Shown: positions 50,675-60,505, counted from the stretch's first letter. The stretch is DNA of 64,000 bases from Colwellia sp. PAMC 20917 (GCF_001767295.1 NZ_CP014944.1:1736001-1800000); one strand, 5' to 3'. The notes: generated from the sequence alone by a model not told the origin. Translations and numbers: made by a program.

Positions 50675-50707
50675 TAGCGCGGAGCTTACGTTAGTAAGTG
50701 AACACTT
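50675..50707 (-). repeat. 33-bp structured repeat, copy B (downstream of ndk)
   Basis: The plus strand reads TAGCGCGGAG, then CTTAC-GTTA-GTAAG, then TGAACACTT. It matches the copy at 36667-36699 base for base outside the stem and loop except one position, while the stem differs by paired changes. It ends 41 bp from the ndk stop. Confidence 0.65.
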
Positions 50708-50748
50708 TTCTTACAGAAGTTTCGCCATTAACAACGTTTAATATCAGA

Positions 50749-51180
50749 TTAACGAGTGCGTGGGCAAATTTCGTCATCTGAGAAGAAGTAAGCAATTTCA
50801 CGTGCAGCAGATTCTAAAGCGTCAGAACCGTGAGCAGCATTTTCGTCGATGCTATCAGCAAGATCAGCACGGATAGTACCAGCAAGTGCTTCAGCTGGGT
50901 TAGTAGCACCCATGATTTCACGGTTTTTAAGAACAGCGTTTTCGCCTTCTAAAACTTGAACCATAACTGGACCAGAAGTCATGAATGAAACTAAAGCGCC
51001 AAAGAAAGGACGTTCGCTATGTTCAGCGTAAAAGCCTTCAGCTTTTTCTTGGCTTAAGTGAATCATTTTAGAAGCAACAATTTTTAAACCAGCAGTTTCA
51101 AAACGGTTATAAATTTGACCAATGAAGTTTTTAGCAACTGCGTCTGGTTTTACGATAGAAAAAGTACGTTCGATAGCCAT
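50749..51180 (-). CDS. ndk: Nucleoside diphosphate kinase Ndk
   Basis: Ndk balances nucleoside triphosphate pools by transferring the ATP gamma-phosphate through a phosphohistidine. The 143-aa product, the E. coli length, has [13 protein letters not shown] at the start and the active-site histidine in [13 protein letters not shown] promoter with a perfect -10 lies upstream. Confidence 0.98.
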   Translation of the reverse strand: MAIERTFSIVKPDAVAKNFIGQIYNRFETAGLKIVASKMIHLSQEKAEGFYAEHSERPFFGALVSFMTSGPVMVQVLEGENAVLKNREIMGATNPAEALAGTIRADLADSIDENAAHGSDALESAAREIAYFFSDDEICPRTR

Positions 51181-51232
51181 GATAAGCCCTTATATATATT
51201 TTAGATAAAATAGGTGTATAAATTTTGGCGCG

Positions 51233-51238
51233 ATTATA
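51233..51238 (-). promoter_or_regulatory. Putative -10 box of the ndk promoter
   Basis: The minus strand has TATAAT followed by CGCGCC about 53 bp before the ndk ATG. No good -35 box is visible at the usual spacing. Confidence 0.4.
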
Positions 51239-51264
51239 GACGAATTTGAACAAAAAAACTAATA

Positions 51265-51435
51265 TTATTCACTTAGTACTCTTTTTGATTTTAATGTCTT
51301 GAACCCAGCCTCTGATCTTTCTAGAGATATGAGTAACGTAAGTTGCTTTTTACTTTCTAAAGCAAAAGCGATCTTACCGACCTTAGGGTTTTTCATCTCA
51401 TTGAGTAAAACATCATCGATTTTAAGAATGATTTA
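51265..51435 (-). pseudogene. Possible remnant of a PDZ-type protein
   Basis: Between stop codons the minus strand reads ILKIDDVLLNEMKNPKVG, then KIAFALESKKQLTLLISLER, and ends VLSE. 'DVILKIDDV' is the core of PDZ domains found in HtrA and tail-specific proteases. There is no start codon, ribosome site or upstream part, so if real this is a decayed 3' fragment. It is short and could be chance. Confidence 0.3.
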
Positions 51436-51456
51436 AGGTGTAAAATAAGCTGACAT

Positions 51457-51484
51457 AAAAAAACTGACATTGAGTCAGTTTTTT
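51457..51484 (-). terminator. Rho-independent terminator of maeA
   Basis: AAAAAACTGAC and GTCAGTTTTTT pair around ATTGA. It lies 22 bases past the malic enzyme stop and has T-runs on both strands. Confidence 0.85.
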
Positions 51485-51505
51485 ATATGAGTAACAAAAT
51501 AATAA

Positions 51506-53215
51506 CTACACACTACTTCGACGATACTGTCGATATTCTGGTTGCCAAAAGTTTTGTTCTATTTTTGCGAGTAAACTTTCATCATCGATGCGTAAAGCTA
51601 AGTTTTGATCAAAAGCGACTTTCGCGACAGCAAAGGCTATTTTTCGACTTAAACTGGCAATCTCAGTGAGTGGGGGTAAGAGTTCACCCAGCCCGGTGTT
51701 GGCTAATGGTGAAGCTTTAGCAAGGGTTTCGCTGGCAACCATTAACATTTCATCGGTAACACGGTTAATATTGGCTGAAACAATACCCAAACCTAAACCA
51801 GGAAAAATATAACTATTATTACATTGCACGATAGGAAAAGTTTTACCTTGATATTCAACGGGTTTAAATGGACTGCCGGTTGCAACAATAACCTCGCCTT
51901 GCGTCCAATTAATGACTTGTGTTGGCGTAGCTTCTACTTGTTTAATAGGATTACTAAGCGGGAAAATAATTGGCATTGGGCAGTGTGATTTCATTGCTCT
52001 AATCACTGGTTCGGTAAATAAACCGGGCACACCTGACACACCGATTAAAATATCTGGCTGAGCATTATTCATCACTTCTAATAATGTCGCGTATCGCCCT
52101 AAAACAGCCCACGTAGCAATTGTACGAGGTGATTGCACCAGTTTTTGCTGAAAGTCTCGTAAATCAGCCATACCATCGGTTAGTAAACCAAAACGGTCGA
52201 CCATAAAAATTTGACTGCGTGCTTGTTTTGCAGAAATACCTTCACTAACCATTTGCGCAATAATTTGTTCAGCAATACCGCAACCGGCAGAGCCACTGCC
52301 AACAAAGACAACTTTTTGCTGTGATAATGTAGTTTCTTTAGCAAGCTTACGCCCTTTAATGCGGCATGCTGCTAGTAAAGTACCGACAGTCACTGAGGCG
52401 GTCCCTTGAATATCATCATTGAAACAACAAATTTCATCACGATACTTATTAAGTAATGGTGTGGCATTGGGTTGAGCAAAATCTTCAAATTGTAATAATA
52501 CATGTGGCCAACGACGTTTCACTGCTTGAATAAACATGTCAACAAACTCGTTGTATTCTTCTTGATTAATACGTTTATGACGACGTCCCATATACATAGG
52601 GTCATTCAATAACTTTTCGTTATTGGTACCAACATCGAGCATTACCGGCAAAGTATACGCGGGGCTAATGCCGCCACAAGCGGTATAAAGTGAAAGCTTG
52701 CCTATCGGAATACCCATTCCACCTATGCCTTGATCACCCAGACCAAGAATACGCTCGCCATCGGTAACAACAATGACTTTTATTTTATTTTTGGTCGCAT
52801 TACGAAGAATATCATCCATGTGATGTCTATCTTCATAAGAAATAAATAATCCACGCGAGCTACGATAAATATCTGAAAATTGCTCACACGCATCACCTAC
52901 TGTCGGCGTATAAATAATCGGCATCATCTCAGCTAAGTGCGCCTGAACGAGCCTGAAAAATAAAGTTTCGTTGTTATCATGAATTGTACGTAAATAAATA
53001 TGCTTATTTAAGTTGGTTCGAAACTTATTATATTGCATAAAAGCACGTTCAACTTGCTCGTCTATTGTTTCATAACGGGGTGGCAATAAGCCCATTAAGT
53101 TAAAATTAGTGCGCTCCTCTTCGTCAAAAGCGCTACCTTTATTTAACAGGGGTGTTTCTAAAAGACTTGGACCAGCATAGTGGATATATAACGGACGTTT
53201 AATATTTATTGTCAT
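51506..53215 (-). CDS. maeA: NAD-dependent malic enzyme MaeA (SfcA)
   Basis: MaeA decarboxylates malate to pyruvate with NAD and feeds gluconeogenesis or acetyl-CoA supply. The product has [18 protein letters not shown] at the start, the malate-binding [30 protein letters not shown] and the Rossmann [14 protein letters not shown]. The frame is open to 53311, but homology begins at the ATG at 53215, giving 569 aa (E. coli 565). It is followed by a strong terminator and is probably monocistronic. Confidence 0.97.
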   Translation of the reverse strand: MTINIKRPLYIHYAGPSLLETPLLNKGSAFDEEERTNFNLMGLLPPRYETIDEQVERAFMQYNKFRTNLNKHIYLRTIHDNNETLFFRLVQAHLAEMMPIIYTPTVGDACEQFSDIYRSSRGLFISYEDRHHMDDILRNATKNKIKVIVVTDGERILGLGDQGIGGMGIPIGKLSLYTACGGISPAYTLPVMLDVGTNNEKLLNDPMYMGRRHKRINQEEYNEFVDMFIQAVKRRWPHVLLQFEDFAQPNATPLLNKYRDEICCFNDDIQGTASVTVGTLLAACRIKGRKLAKETTLSQQKVVFVGSGSAGCGIAEQIIAQMVSEGISAKQARSQIFMVDRFGLLTDGMADLRDFQQKLVQSPRTIATWAVLGRYATLLEVMNNAQPDILIGVSGVPGLFTEPVIRAMKSHCPMPIIFPLSNPIKQVEATPTQVINWTQGEVIVATGSPFKPVEYQGKTFPIVQCNNSYIFPGLGLGIVSANINRVTDEMLMVASETLAKASPLANTGLGELLPPLTEIASLSRKIAFAVAKVAFDQNLALRIDDESLLAKIEQNFWQPEYRQYRRSSV

Positions 53216-53358
53216 AATAATTTTTGATGTAGACCATATGGTTGATGAATAGTCAAAATTCATAGTAGTGATATATACAGTAGTATAAGCCAGATGAGGT
53301 TTATAAAACAATCAATTACCTAAACAAGACTAAAAATCACCCTTAAATTTATCTGCCG

Positions 53359-53559
53359 CTAATCGACTTCAGAAATCCACGCTAATTGAATGGCCTCTAG
53401 TACTCTTTCCCCACAATGCTTAGGATCATCATCAAAATTATCGAGGGCTATTACCCATTGCATCAATTCTGGAAAATGTAATTTAAGTGGATCAGCATCC
53501 GGATGCTCTTCCATTAAGTCTAATGCTAACTCTAATGAGTCTGTCCAACGATATCCCAT
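53359..53559 (-). CDS. iscX: Fe-S cluster assembly protein IscX
   Basis: IscX is a small acidic protein that binds IscS and iron and modulates Fe-S cluster assembly. The 66-aa product from the ATG at 53559, the E. coli length, starts MGYRWTDSLELALDL and contains the DNFDDDPKHC acidic patch and EAIQLAWISE. GGAG precedes that ATG by seven bases, while an in-frame TTG at 53571 is part of that site. In many relatives iscX ends the isc operon; here no other isc gene is adjacent. Confidence 0.93.
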   Translation of the reverse strand: MGYRWTDSLELALDLMEEHPDADPLKLHFPELMQWVIALDNFDDDPKHCGERVLEAIQLAWISEVD

Positions 53560-53574
53560 ATATAACTCCAACTT

Positions 53575-53700
53575 TTAAAATAAAAGATTAAACCACAATG
53601 CATCTATTGCAATCATGATAATTAACCAAATAAACATTCTTCGGTATTTAAGGCAAAATTGACAATCAGTTTGCCACCATTTTTTCAATGTCTCTTTCAC
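53575..53700 (-). CDS. Small membrane protein upstream of iscX (41 aa)
   Basis: A GTG-started frame of 41 codons reads KETLKKWWQTDCQFCLKYRR followed by one hydrophobic helix (MFIWLIIMIAIDALWF). It is preceded by AAGGTGG at a workable distance and ends 15 bp before the iscX ATG, so the two could be co-translated. A basic, aromatic start with a CQFC pair and a single helix is typical of small inner-membrane proteins. I do not recognise a family. Confidence 0.45.
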   Translation of the reverse strand: MKETLKKWWQTDCQFCLKYRRMFIWLIIMIAIDALWFNLLF

Positions 53701-53857
53701 TTAAACAACCCACCTTAATGCTTGGTCATAAGTATATACCTATGATACATCAAAGACGCTACTTCAGCAGGAAATATAATTGCTTAAGACAGGATTGATT
53801 GAAATATTATGGTTATAATCTCGTCAAGAATTTTTATCAAAAGAGCAGAGAATAAAG

Positions 53858-54103
53858 ATGAGTGAAATTAAGTTTTCATCCACACAAAAAGAATTACTGA
53901 TTCAAAAACTACAGCACTATTTTGCAAGCGAACTTGATCAAGAGCTCGCTCAGTTTGACGCTGACTTTTTGCTTGATTTTTTTACTAAAGAAATGGGCAA
54001 TCATTATTATAATCAAGGTATTTATGATGCCCAGCAATTATTAACAGAAAAACTTGATTATATTTCTGATGAAATGTACCAATTAGAAAAACCAGCCAAC
54101 TAA
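53858..54103 (+). CDS. DUF2164 family protein
   Basis: The 81-aa product matches the DUF2164 layout: ISL-type start, LQHYFASELDQELAQFDADF, LLDFFTKEMG, then the hallmark YYNQGIYDAQQLL and a C-terminal YQLEKP. It is acidic and cytoplasmic, and the family has no known function. It stands alone upstream of the NnrS gene. Confidence 0.85.
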   Translation: MSEIKFSSTQKELLIQKLQHYFASELDQELAQFDADFLLDFFTKEMGNHYYNQGIYDAQQLLTEKLDYISDEMYQLEKPAN

Positions 54104-54287
54104 TGACCACTGAGCCAAAATAGATAAAGTAACTTTAGCCTTAGCAATATTCTTTATCCTTTATCTGTAAGGTTAATTTAAAATTGTATTATCTAGCAGA
54201 AATGATAATAAGAGTTGATTTATCACAACGATTATTCTGATAAATACGCTAATATGACTTTACTGATTATTTGAAACACAAACTATA

Positions 54288-55490
54288 ATGCAAATTACTG
54301 ATTTAAATGACGAGCAGAAAATTCTGCCAATATTTCGCTTAGGCTTCCGACCCTTTTTTTTAGGTGGCGCTGTTTTTAGTTTAATTGCCATTACTTTATG
54401 GTTGTTAATTTATAAAGGGACCGTTAGCTTTTCACCATACGGTGGTGGTTATTGGTGGCATATTCATGAAATGATTTTTGGTTTCGGCAGTGCCATCATT
54501 GTTGGTTTTTTACTCACCGCAGTGCAAAATTGGACAGGTATTGCCAGTGTTAAAGGCAAACCCCTCGCCGCTTTATTTTTTCTATGGCTATTAGGCCGAG
54601 TAGTCATGTTAATGCCTGACTTATTAGGGGCAACATTAAGCGCTTTGATAGATTTAAGTTTCTTATTAGCTATCGCTTATACACTCGCCAAACCCATATT
54701 AGCAATAAAACAGTATCGAAATTTATTTTTTGTACCACTCTTGGTGATGTTTACCATCGCCAATGGAGAAATGCACTTAGCAACCCTTTACCCACAAAGT
54801 GTTTCGTTGAGCTACTCAGGTTATGCCGGTGTTTTATTAGTGGTATTTTTAATGTCCGTTATGTCTGGACGTGTTGTGCCAATGTTCACCGCTAATGGAA
54901 CACAAACCACGAAAACAACCCCTGCTCCTTTACTTGATAAACTTGCTAATGGCAGTTTACTGCTTGCTATGCTGATGTTGTTGTTACATCCATTGGTGGG
55001 TTTTGTACCGATGTTTTTTGGCATTATCTTAATTTTTGCTGGTTTATTTCAGTTAATTCGTTGGTTGAGATGGCGACCTTGGATAACACTGGGTGTACCA
55101 CTTTTATGGTCATTACATTTCGCCATTAAATTTATTTGGTTTGGCCTTATTTTATTAGGATTTAGCTACATTATTGATGAGATCCCCAGTAATCATGTTT
55201 GGCATCTATTAACCATTGGTGGCATGGGGGGGATTATTTTAGCAATGATTTCTCGTGTTTCTTTAGGGCATTCTGGTCGACCATTAACCCCACCTAAAAT
55301 GATGTCAGTCGCTTTTGCATCTATTACCCTCTCGGCTATGGCTCGGGTATTTGGGCCTTGGTTAGTTCCAGAAAAAACTTTACTCTTTGTCGATATAAGT
55401 GGTTTTTTCTGGTTGGTTGCTTTTGGACTATTTACTTTTTACTACGGGCCAATGTTGCTAAAAGCACGAGAAGATGGGCGTCCTGGTTAA
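54288..55490 (+). CDS. NnrS family haem-copper membrane protein
   Basis: The 400-aa product is almost wholly hydrophobic, with about twelve membrane segments. It carries the NnrS signatures FRLGFRPFFLGGAVF at the start, WWHIHEMIFGFGSAII near residue 60 and TIGGMGGIILAMISRVSLGHSGR near residue 310. NnrS proteins bind haem and copper and relieve nitric oxide stress in other bacteria. No denitrification gene is adjacent, so a role in NO tolerance is inference from the family. Confidence 0.92.
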   Translation: MQITDLNDEQKILPIFRLGFRPFFLGGAVFSLIAITLWLLIYKGTVSFSPYGGGYWWHIHEMIFGFGSAIIVGFLLTAVQNWTGIASVKGKPLAALFFLWLLGRVVMLMPDLLGATLSALIDLSFLLAIAYTLAKPILAIKQYRNLFFVPLLVMFTIANGEMHLATLYPQSVSLSYSGYAGVLLVVFLMSVMSGRVVPMFTANGTQTTKTTPAPLLDKLANGSLLLAMLMLLLHPLVGFVPMFFGIILIFAGLFQLIRWLRWRPWITLGVPLLWSLHFAIKFIWFGLILLGFSYIIDEIPSNHVWHLLTIGGMGGIILAMISRVSLGHSGRPLTPPKMMSVAFASITLSAMARVFGPWLVPEKTLLFVDISGFFWLVAFGLFTFYYGPMLLKAREDGRPG

Positions 55491-55532
55491 ACTAAGTAAC
55501 ACTAATGCCATAAAATAAATATCACATGCTAA

Positions 55533-55572
55533 AACGGTAAACAGCAATAGATGCTGATTGCCGTTTTTTTTT
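55533..55572 (+). terminator. Rho-independent terminator of the NnrS gene
   Basis: AACGGTAA-A-CAGCA pairs with TGCTG-A-TTGCCGTT around a short loop, with one G-T pair, and is followed by eight or more T. Confidence 0.85.
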
Positions 55573-55622
55573 ATCTTGATTTCTATTAAGCTAACGACAT
55601 GATTTCTTTTTGGCTACTCGCT

Positions 55623-56567
55623 ATGCAAACCGTTTTTTTAGATCAACAAACCTTTAGTGCCAGCATTTCTTTGACCCGTATAAAGTCTCAAGTCAGTACA
55701 TTAAGCTGTTATGCCACCACCACAGACAGTCAAATTATTGAACGTTGTAAAACGGCTGAGATTATTATCACCAACAAAGTGTTGTTATCTAAAAATATAC
55801 TCGAGCAATTACCCCAACTAAAATTAGTGTGCATTGCCGCAACAGGTATGAATAATGTTGACCTAGTTGCTGCTAAAGCACTTAACATTGCGGTTAAAAA
55901 CGTCAGTGGTTACTCACAAGCCTCAGTCAGTCAATATGTCTTTGCGCAAATGCTTGAATATTTCAGTAATACCGCACACCACAACATCAATACTCAACAA
56001 GGACATTGGCAAAACAGTGCTACTTTTTGTTTTCATGGCAAAGGAAGTCAAGAATTAGCAGGAAAAACCATCGGCATCATTGGTTTTGGCAACTTAGGTA
56101 AAGCGGTAGCGAAAATTGCTCAAGCCTTTGATATGCACGTCATGATTGCTGAACGTCCTAATGCGATAAAAATAAGAGAAAACCGTCATAGCTTTACTGA
56201 AGTATTAAATAAAGCCGATGTTATCAGCTTACACTGCCCACAAACCGAGGAGACGATAAACTTAATAAATAGTGAAACTTTAGCGCTTATGAAACCCTCG
56301 GCGTTACTGATTAACACGGCGCGTGGTGCACTGGTTAATAGTACGGATTTACTGCAGGCATTAAAGAATAAAATCATATCTCACGCCGTGCTCGATGTAT
56401 TAGAACATGAGCCGCCAACCGTTAGTCACCCGTTAATTAGTGCTTTAATAAAAAAAGAAATCGATAACTTGTCGATAACTGCCCATATTGCTTGGGCCAG
56501 TATCGAGTCGCAGCAGCGATTAATTGATTTAGTCGCTTTAAATATTAAAAACTATAAAGCCGTATAA
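55623..56567 (+). CDS. D-2-hydroxyacid dehydrogenase (hydroxypyruvate/glycerate type)
   Basis: The product is an NAD(P)-dependent 2-hydroxyacid dehydrogenase. The dinucleotide fold starts at IGIIGFGNLGKA (about 148-160). The catalytic Arg is in INTARGALVN, Glu in LEHEPP and His in ITAHIAWAS. The family includes glycerate, hydroxypyruvate and phosphite dehydrogenases; the nearest feel is hydroxypyruvate reductase, but the substrate cannot be fixed from sequence. The frame is open to 55599, and the ATG at 55623 (314 aa) starts the conserved fold. Confidence 0.88.
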   Translation: MQTVFLDQQTFSASISLTRIKSQVSTLSCYATTTDSQIIERCKTAEIIITNKVLLSKNILEQLPQLKLVCIAATGMNNVDLVAAKALNIAVKNVSGYSQASVSQYVFAQMLEYFSNTAHHNINTQQGHWQNSATFCFHGKGSQELAGKTIGIIGFGNLGKAVAKIAQAFDMHVMIAERPNAIKIRENRHSFTEVLNKADVISLHCPQTEETINLINSETLALMKPSALLINTARGALVNSTDLLQALKNKIISHAVLDVLEHEPPTVSHPLISALIKKEIDNLSITAHIAWASIESQQRLIDLVALNIKNYKAV

Positions 56568-56587
56568 GGTTTATTTATACGGCTTTT
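56557..56587 (+). terminator. Rho-independent terminator of the dehydrogenase gene
   Basis: AAGCCGTATAA and TTATACGGCTT form an 11-bp stem, with the gene's stop codon inside the left arm, and TT follows. Confidence 0.75.
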
Positions 56588-56646
56588 GATAAGACACATC
56601 TAAACGAATAGCGATACTATAAGTTCAGATGTGTGGTTGATGTTGA

Positions 56647-58212
56647 TTAACTTTCTCTAATAAGATAATCGAATGCTGACAAGGATGCTTTTGAACCCTC
56701 ACCCATCGCAATAACAATTTGCTTATAAGGCACGGTAGAAACATCTCCAGCAGCAAATATACCCGGCTCAGAGGTCTGACATTTTTCGTCAATGATGACT
56801 TCGCCATATTTAGTACATTCAACAACACCCTGTAAAAAATCACTGTTGGGTAATAAGCCTATTTGGATAAATATTCCCGACAAGCTTTGTTGCTTCATCT
56901 CCCCTGTTGCTCTATCTTCATAAGCCAGAGCAACAACTTTACCACCTTCAGCAATCACTTCTTTAGTAGCAACATTTTTAATGATGGTTATCTTTTTATG
57001 CGCTTCCGCTTTTTCTACCAATATTTTATCTGCTTTCAAGCCAGGTAAGAATTCGAAGACGGTAACATGATTAACCATACTTGCTAAATCTAATGCCGCT
57101 TCTATTCCTGAGTTACCACCACCAACCACAGCAACATCTTTACCTTTGAAAAATGGGCCATCACAATGTGGACAATAAGCGACACCAGAACCAATATTTT
57201 CTTTTTCTCCTGGTATACCAAGTTCACGCCATTTAGCCCCAGTAGCAATGATCACCGTTTTAGATTCGATAACTTCGCCACTAGAAAGATGTAGCTTTTT
57301 CGGTACTTTGCTCTCAGGCTCACCTTTATCAATTTTTTCAACACGTACAAACTCTCTTGTCGTGATCTCGTAATCATTTAAGTGCGCTTGCATATTACCC
57401 GTTAGTTGTGTGCCGGTCGTTTTAGAGACTGAAATTAAGTTCTCAATACCTACGGTATCTTTGACCTGACCACCAAAACGGTCAGCAATAATAGTCACTT
57501 TCAAACCTTTACGAGCGGCATAAATAGCAGCAGCAACACCGGCAGGACCTGCGCCTATAACGGTAATATCTTGTAACGGTAACTGCTCGTTGTCATCGCC
57601 ACCGACAATATAAGGGAAACGTTCGATAAGTTTATCGACTAATTGACCTGTGTCTATTTTTCCATTCGCAAATAATTCGCCATTAAGGTAAACACTCGGT
57701 ACACCTTGAATATTACGTTCGTCTATTAAGTGCTTAAATAAGCCACCATCAATCATTTCACTGCTGATACCTTCGTTTAATAAGGCAAACTGATTCAACG
57801 ATTGCACAACATCAGGACAGTTATGGCAACTTAAGGAAATAAATACTTCAAAGTGCAAATCTTCTTTGATTTTTTGCACCATTTTAGTCAAGGTGCTGTC
57901 TAATTTCAGTTCGGTACCCGATGACTGTAAAATGGCTAATATCAACGAATTAAATTCATGTCCACTGGGAATACCAGAAAAGTGGATGCCATTATTGTTA
58001 CCGTCAATTTCTAAGTAGAACGTAATTGGGCTGCGTAAACCATCATCGCGTTCAACCAGTAGTAGATTGTCTGATACTGAGGTTAACTGTGTTAAAAATT
58101 CTTTTAATTCGTTGCGTTTTTGATGTTCACCCGTCTGTAAAACTAGTGATACTTTGTTGGTCATATTTTGGGTATAAGCTTTTACTGCATTTAAAATATC
58201 TTCACTTAACAT
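56647..58212 (-). CDS. ahpF: Alkyl hydroperoxide reductase subunit F
   Basis: AhpF is the FAD and NADH dependent reductase that recycles AhpC. The 521-aa product, the E. coli length, has an N-terminal double thioredoxin-like domain with the redox pair CHNC. The FAD-binding [16 protein letters not shown], the second redox pair CPHC, NAD-binding [13 protein letters not shown] and the C-terminal FAD segment GIFAAGDVS follow. It follows ahpC on the same strand after 124 bp and a hairpin. Confidence 0.98.
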   Translation of the reverse strand: MLSEDILNAVKAYTQNMTNKVSLVLQTGEHQKRNELKEFLTQLTSVSDNLLLVERDDGLRSPITFYLEIDGNNNGIHFSGIPSGHEFNSLILAILQSSGTELKLDSTLTKMVQKIKEDLHFEVFISLSCHNCPDVVQSLNQFALLNEGISSEMIDGGLFKHLIDERNIQGVPSVYLNGELFANGKIDTGQLVDKLIERFPYIVGGDDNEQLPLQDITVIGAGPAGVAAAIYAARKGLKVTIIADRFGGQVKDTVGIENLISVSKTTGTQLTGNMQAHLNDYEITTREFVRVEKIDKGEPESKVPKKLHLSSGEVIESKTVIIATGAKWRELGIPGEKENIGSGVAYCPHCDGPFFKGKDVAVVGGGNSGIEAALDLASMVNHVTVFEFLPGLKADKILVEKAEAHKKITIIKNVATKEVIAEGGKVVALAYEDRATGEMKQQSLSGIFIQIGLLPNSDFLQGVVECTKYGEVIIDEKCQTSEPGIFAAGDVSTVPYKQIVIAMGEGSKASLSAFDYLIRES

Positions 58213-58278
58213 GGGGCTACCTCATTATTTATCTTGTTGAATTTGACATAAGAGCTGTCATTTTGTTGGTTGAAATAA

Positions 58279-58318
58279 GGTGGAAGAAGCCTGGTTAACC
58301 AGAATAACGACTTCCACC
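58279..58318 (-). terminator. Stem-loop between ahpC and ahpF, possible attenuator
   Basis: GGTGGAAG and CTTCCACC form an outer stem, with a self-complementary CTGG-TTAA-CCAG inside. There is no clear T-run, so partial termination or RNA processing, giving more AhpC than AhpF, is plausible. Confidence 0.5.
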
Positions 58319-58336
58319 CATGACGAGACTGCTGTC

Positions 58337-58900
58337 TTAGATTTTACCGACTAAGTCTAAACTTGGTGTTAAGGTTGCTTCACCTTGTTCCCAAGCTGCT
58401 GGACATACTTCACCGTCATTTTCACGCACATATTGTGCAGCTTTTACATTACGCACCATATCTTTTGCACTTCGACCGATACCACCCGCATGAATATGGG
58501 CAACTTGAATAACACCATCTGGGTCGACTAAAAATGTACCGCGGTGTGCCATATGATCTTCTTCAATCATCACATCAAAACCACGAGTAATTGTGCCTGT
58601 TTGGTCACCAATCATCGGAAATTTAATTTTACCAATCGCTTCTGAAGAATCGTGCCATGCTTTATGTGAAAAATGTGTATCGGTTGATACCGAGTAAACT
58701 TCAACACCAAGACCTTGCAACTCTTCATATTGGTTTGCCATGTCTTCTAATTCAGTTGGACAAACAAATGTAAAATCTGCAGGGTAAAACAAAAAGATTG
58801 ACCATTTGCCTTTAGTACTCTCAGATGTTACTTCAACAAACTCATCGTTATGAAATGCTTGAGCTTTAAATTCTGGGATAGTTTTGCCTATTTGAGCCAT
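58337..58900 (-). CDS. ahpC: Alkyl hydroperoxide reductase subunit C (peroxiredoxin)
   Basis: AhpC is a typical two-cysteine peroxiredoxin that reduces H2O2 and organic peroxides. The 187-aa product, the E. coli length, has the peroxidatic cysteine in [13 protein letters not shown] near residue 47 and the resolving cysteine in GEVCPAAW near residue 166. AGAGGTAATACCC precedes the ATG. It is divergent from oxyR, its expected regulator. Confidence 0.98.
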   Translation of the reverse strand: MAQIGKTIPEFKAQAFHNDEFVEVTSESTKGKWSIFLFYPADFTFVCPTELEDMANQYEELQGLGVEVYSVSTDTHFSHKAWHDSSEAIGKIKFPMIGDQTGTITRGFDVMIEEDHMAHRGTFLVDPDGVIQVAHIHAGGIGRSAKDMVRNVKAAQYVRENDGEVCPAAWEQGEATLTPSLDLVGKI

Positions 58901-58992
58901 GGGTATTACCTCTGTTATTTAAAAATGTTTAGTTAAATGGTTTTGTTTTAAAAGCATGTTTGCTTTCGATGTGGGTATAGTAGATTCTGTTG

Positions 58993-59029
58993 AACGATAA
59001 ATAAATTTGATTAAATAGATTTTAATATT
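58993..59029. promoter_or_regulatory. Candidate OxyR-binding region between ahpC and oxyR
   Basis: ATAGATTTTAATATT at 59015-59029 matches the first part of the OxyR consensus ATAGnTnnnAnCTAT (ATAG, T, A). A weaker half lies one turn away towards ahpC. It is upstream of a possible ahpC -10 (near 58975-58982). This is consistent with OxyR control of ahpC and of itself, but the match is partial. Confidence 0.4.
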
Positions 59030-59210
59030 CTAAAAAACAGAATTACCAAATATTTATTATGATAACTAAACAAGAGATTATGCGAATGTCGGTTTCACAT
59101 TATCCATCGAGAATATCAATATCAAAATAAGTTACCTGCGAACAAGATGACTAATTCAATAAATTCGATTAGGATGACATCTATGTTCAATATAAATTAT
59201 CGTTATAAAT

Positions 59211-60128
59211 ATGATTTCAATAAAACAGCTTCATTACGCACTCGCTATCGAAAAGACTTTACACTTTAAAAAAGCTGCAGAGGCATGTAATGTTTCTCAA
59301 TCAGCGCTAAGTACGGCCATTAATGAGCTTGAAAAGCAGTTGGGAATGATGATATTTGAGCGCAATAACAAACAAGTCTTAGTCACTCAAAAGGGGCAGC
59401 TGATCCTTAATAAGGCTCGCCAAGTAAAACTAGAACTAGATGAATTATTGCAAATTGCGAAAAGCGACAATCAACCTTTTTCTAGTTCGATGTCGATAGG
59501 TGTTATCCCAACTATAGGTCCATACCTTTTGCCTAAGGTGTTGCCCGAAGTTAGGCATCAATATCCAAATTTCAAATTGAAGATACTAGAAGAACAATCA
59601 CATACTTTAGTTGATATGGTGCGAACTGGAGCGATTGATGCGGCGATATTGGCGTTACCCTATCCTATAGAGGGTTTAATGAGTTTCAGTTTTTGGCAAG
59701 AAGACTTTTATTTAGTCTGCCATAAGGATGAATGTCCACAGAAGACCCAAGAAATTACCAGTGAAGAGTTAGTAACAGAAAAGCTGATGTTGTTAAAAGA
59801 TGGTCATTGCCTAAAGGAACATGCACTAGCGGCTTGTCAATTACAAAACCCAAAACAAAGTGCTGATTTTGGCTCTGCTAGTTTGCATACATTGATCCAA
59901 ATGGTTGCCGGTAAACTTGGAACAACGCTCGTACCACAAATGGCCTTAGATCAGTTGACTTATAACGAATCTGAACTTCGGGCTATTCATTTAAATGAGC
60001 CAGGGCCACACAGAACAATTGCGTTAATCATTAGACCTAATTATGTAAGAACCGATGAGCTGACTATACTCAAAAATATTTTTATCGCACAACTTACTGA
60101 AAAATGCAGTGATCATTATCTTAAATAA
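59211..60128 (+). CDS. oxyR: Hydrogen peroxide-sensing regulator OxyR
   Basis: OxyR is the LysR-family regulator activated by disulfide formation. The 305-aa product, the E. coli length, has an N-terminal winged helix-turn-helix (AAEACNVSQSALSTAINELE). The redox cysteines lie nine residues apart in DGHCLKEHALAAC, the same spacing as Cys199 and Cys208 of E. coli. Its position divergent from ahpC-ahpF supports the assignment. Confidence 0.97.
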   Translation: MISIKQLHYALAIEKTLHFKKAAEACNVSQSALSTAINELEKQLGMMIFERNNKQVLVTQKGQLILNKARQVKLELDELLQIAKSDNQPFSSSMSIGVIPTIGPYLLPKVLPEVRHQYPNFKLKILEEQSHTLVDMVRTGAIDAAILALPYPIEGLMSFSFWQEDFYLVCHKDECPQKTQEITSEELVTEKLMLLKDGHCLKEHALAACQLQNPKQSADFGSASLHTLIQMVAGKLGTTLVPQMALDQLTYNESELRAIHLNEPGPHRTIALIIRPNYVRTDELTILKNIFIAQLTEKCSDHYLK

Positions 60129-60228
60129 TCGTTCCATTTTATAGAATTATATATTTAATTTTATGAAATATACTGAATGATAATGTTAGGTGACAATCGT
60201 TTTATCGAAAATAAATCAGGTAACTCAG

Positions 60229-60354
60229 ATGAAAAATATTATTAATAACATCAAGACAATTTTTAATACAACAACAGATAAAAAAGCCGTGGTTAATTGT
60301 AACTACTCAAATAATTACTATGGTGATCAGTATTGTCAGACGCAGAAGAATTAA
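60229..60354 (+). CDS. Small protein (41 aa) rich in Asn, Tyr and Cys
   Basis: An ATG-started frame of 41 codons with a weak AGG site reads MKNIINNIKTIFNTTTDKKA and ends CNYSNNYYGDQYCQTQKN. The spaced cysteines and the 'YSNNYYG.QYC' tail look selected rather than random. No family is known to me. It lies alone in the 377-bp gap after oxyR, and the remaining parts of the gap hold nothing visible. Confidence 0.4.
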   Translation: MKNIINNIKTIFNTTTDKKAVVNCNYSNNYYGDQYCQTQKN

Positions 60355-60505
60355 AAGCATACATAAGGTTGGGCGCTAGTAAGGTTCGATAAAAAACTAG
60401 CCCTTGCACACCAATATTGGGTAAAAAACATTATAAATCAGTTAGAAATATATTAGCTGCATGACATTACTTTGCCAGTAAGCCACTTCACCAAATTAGC
60501 ATATG

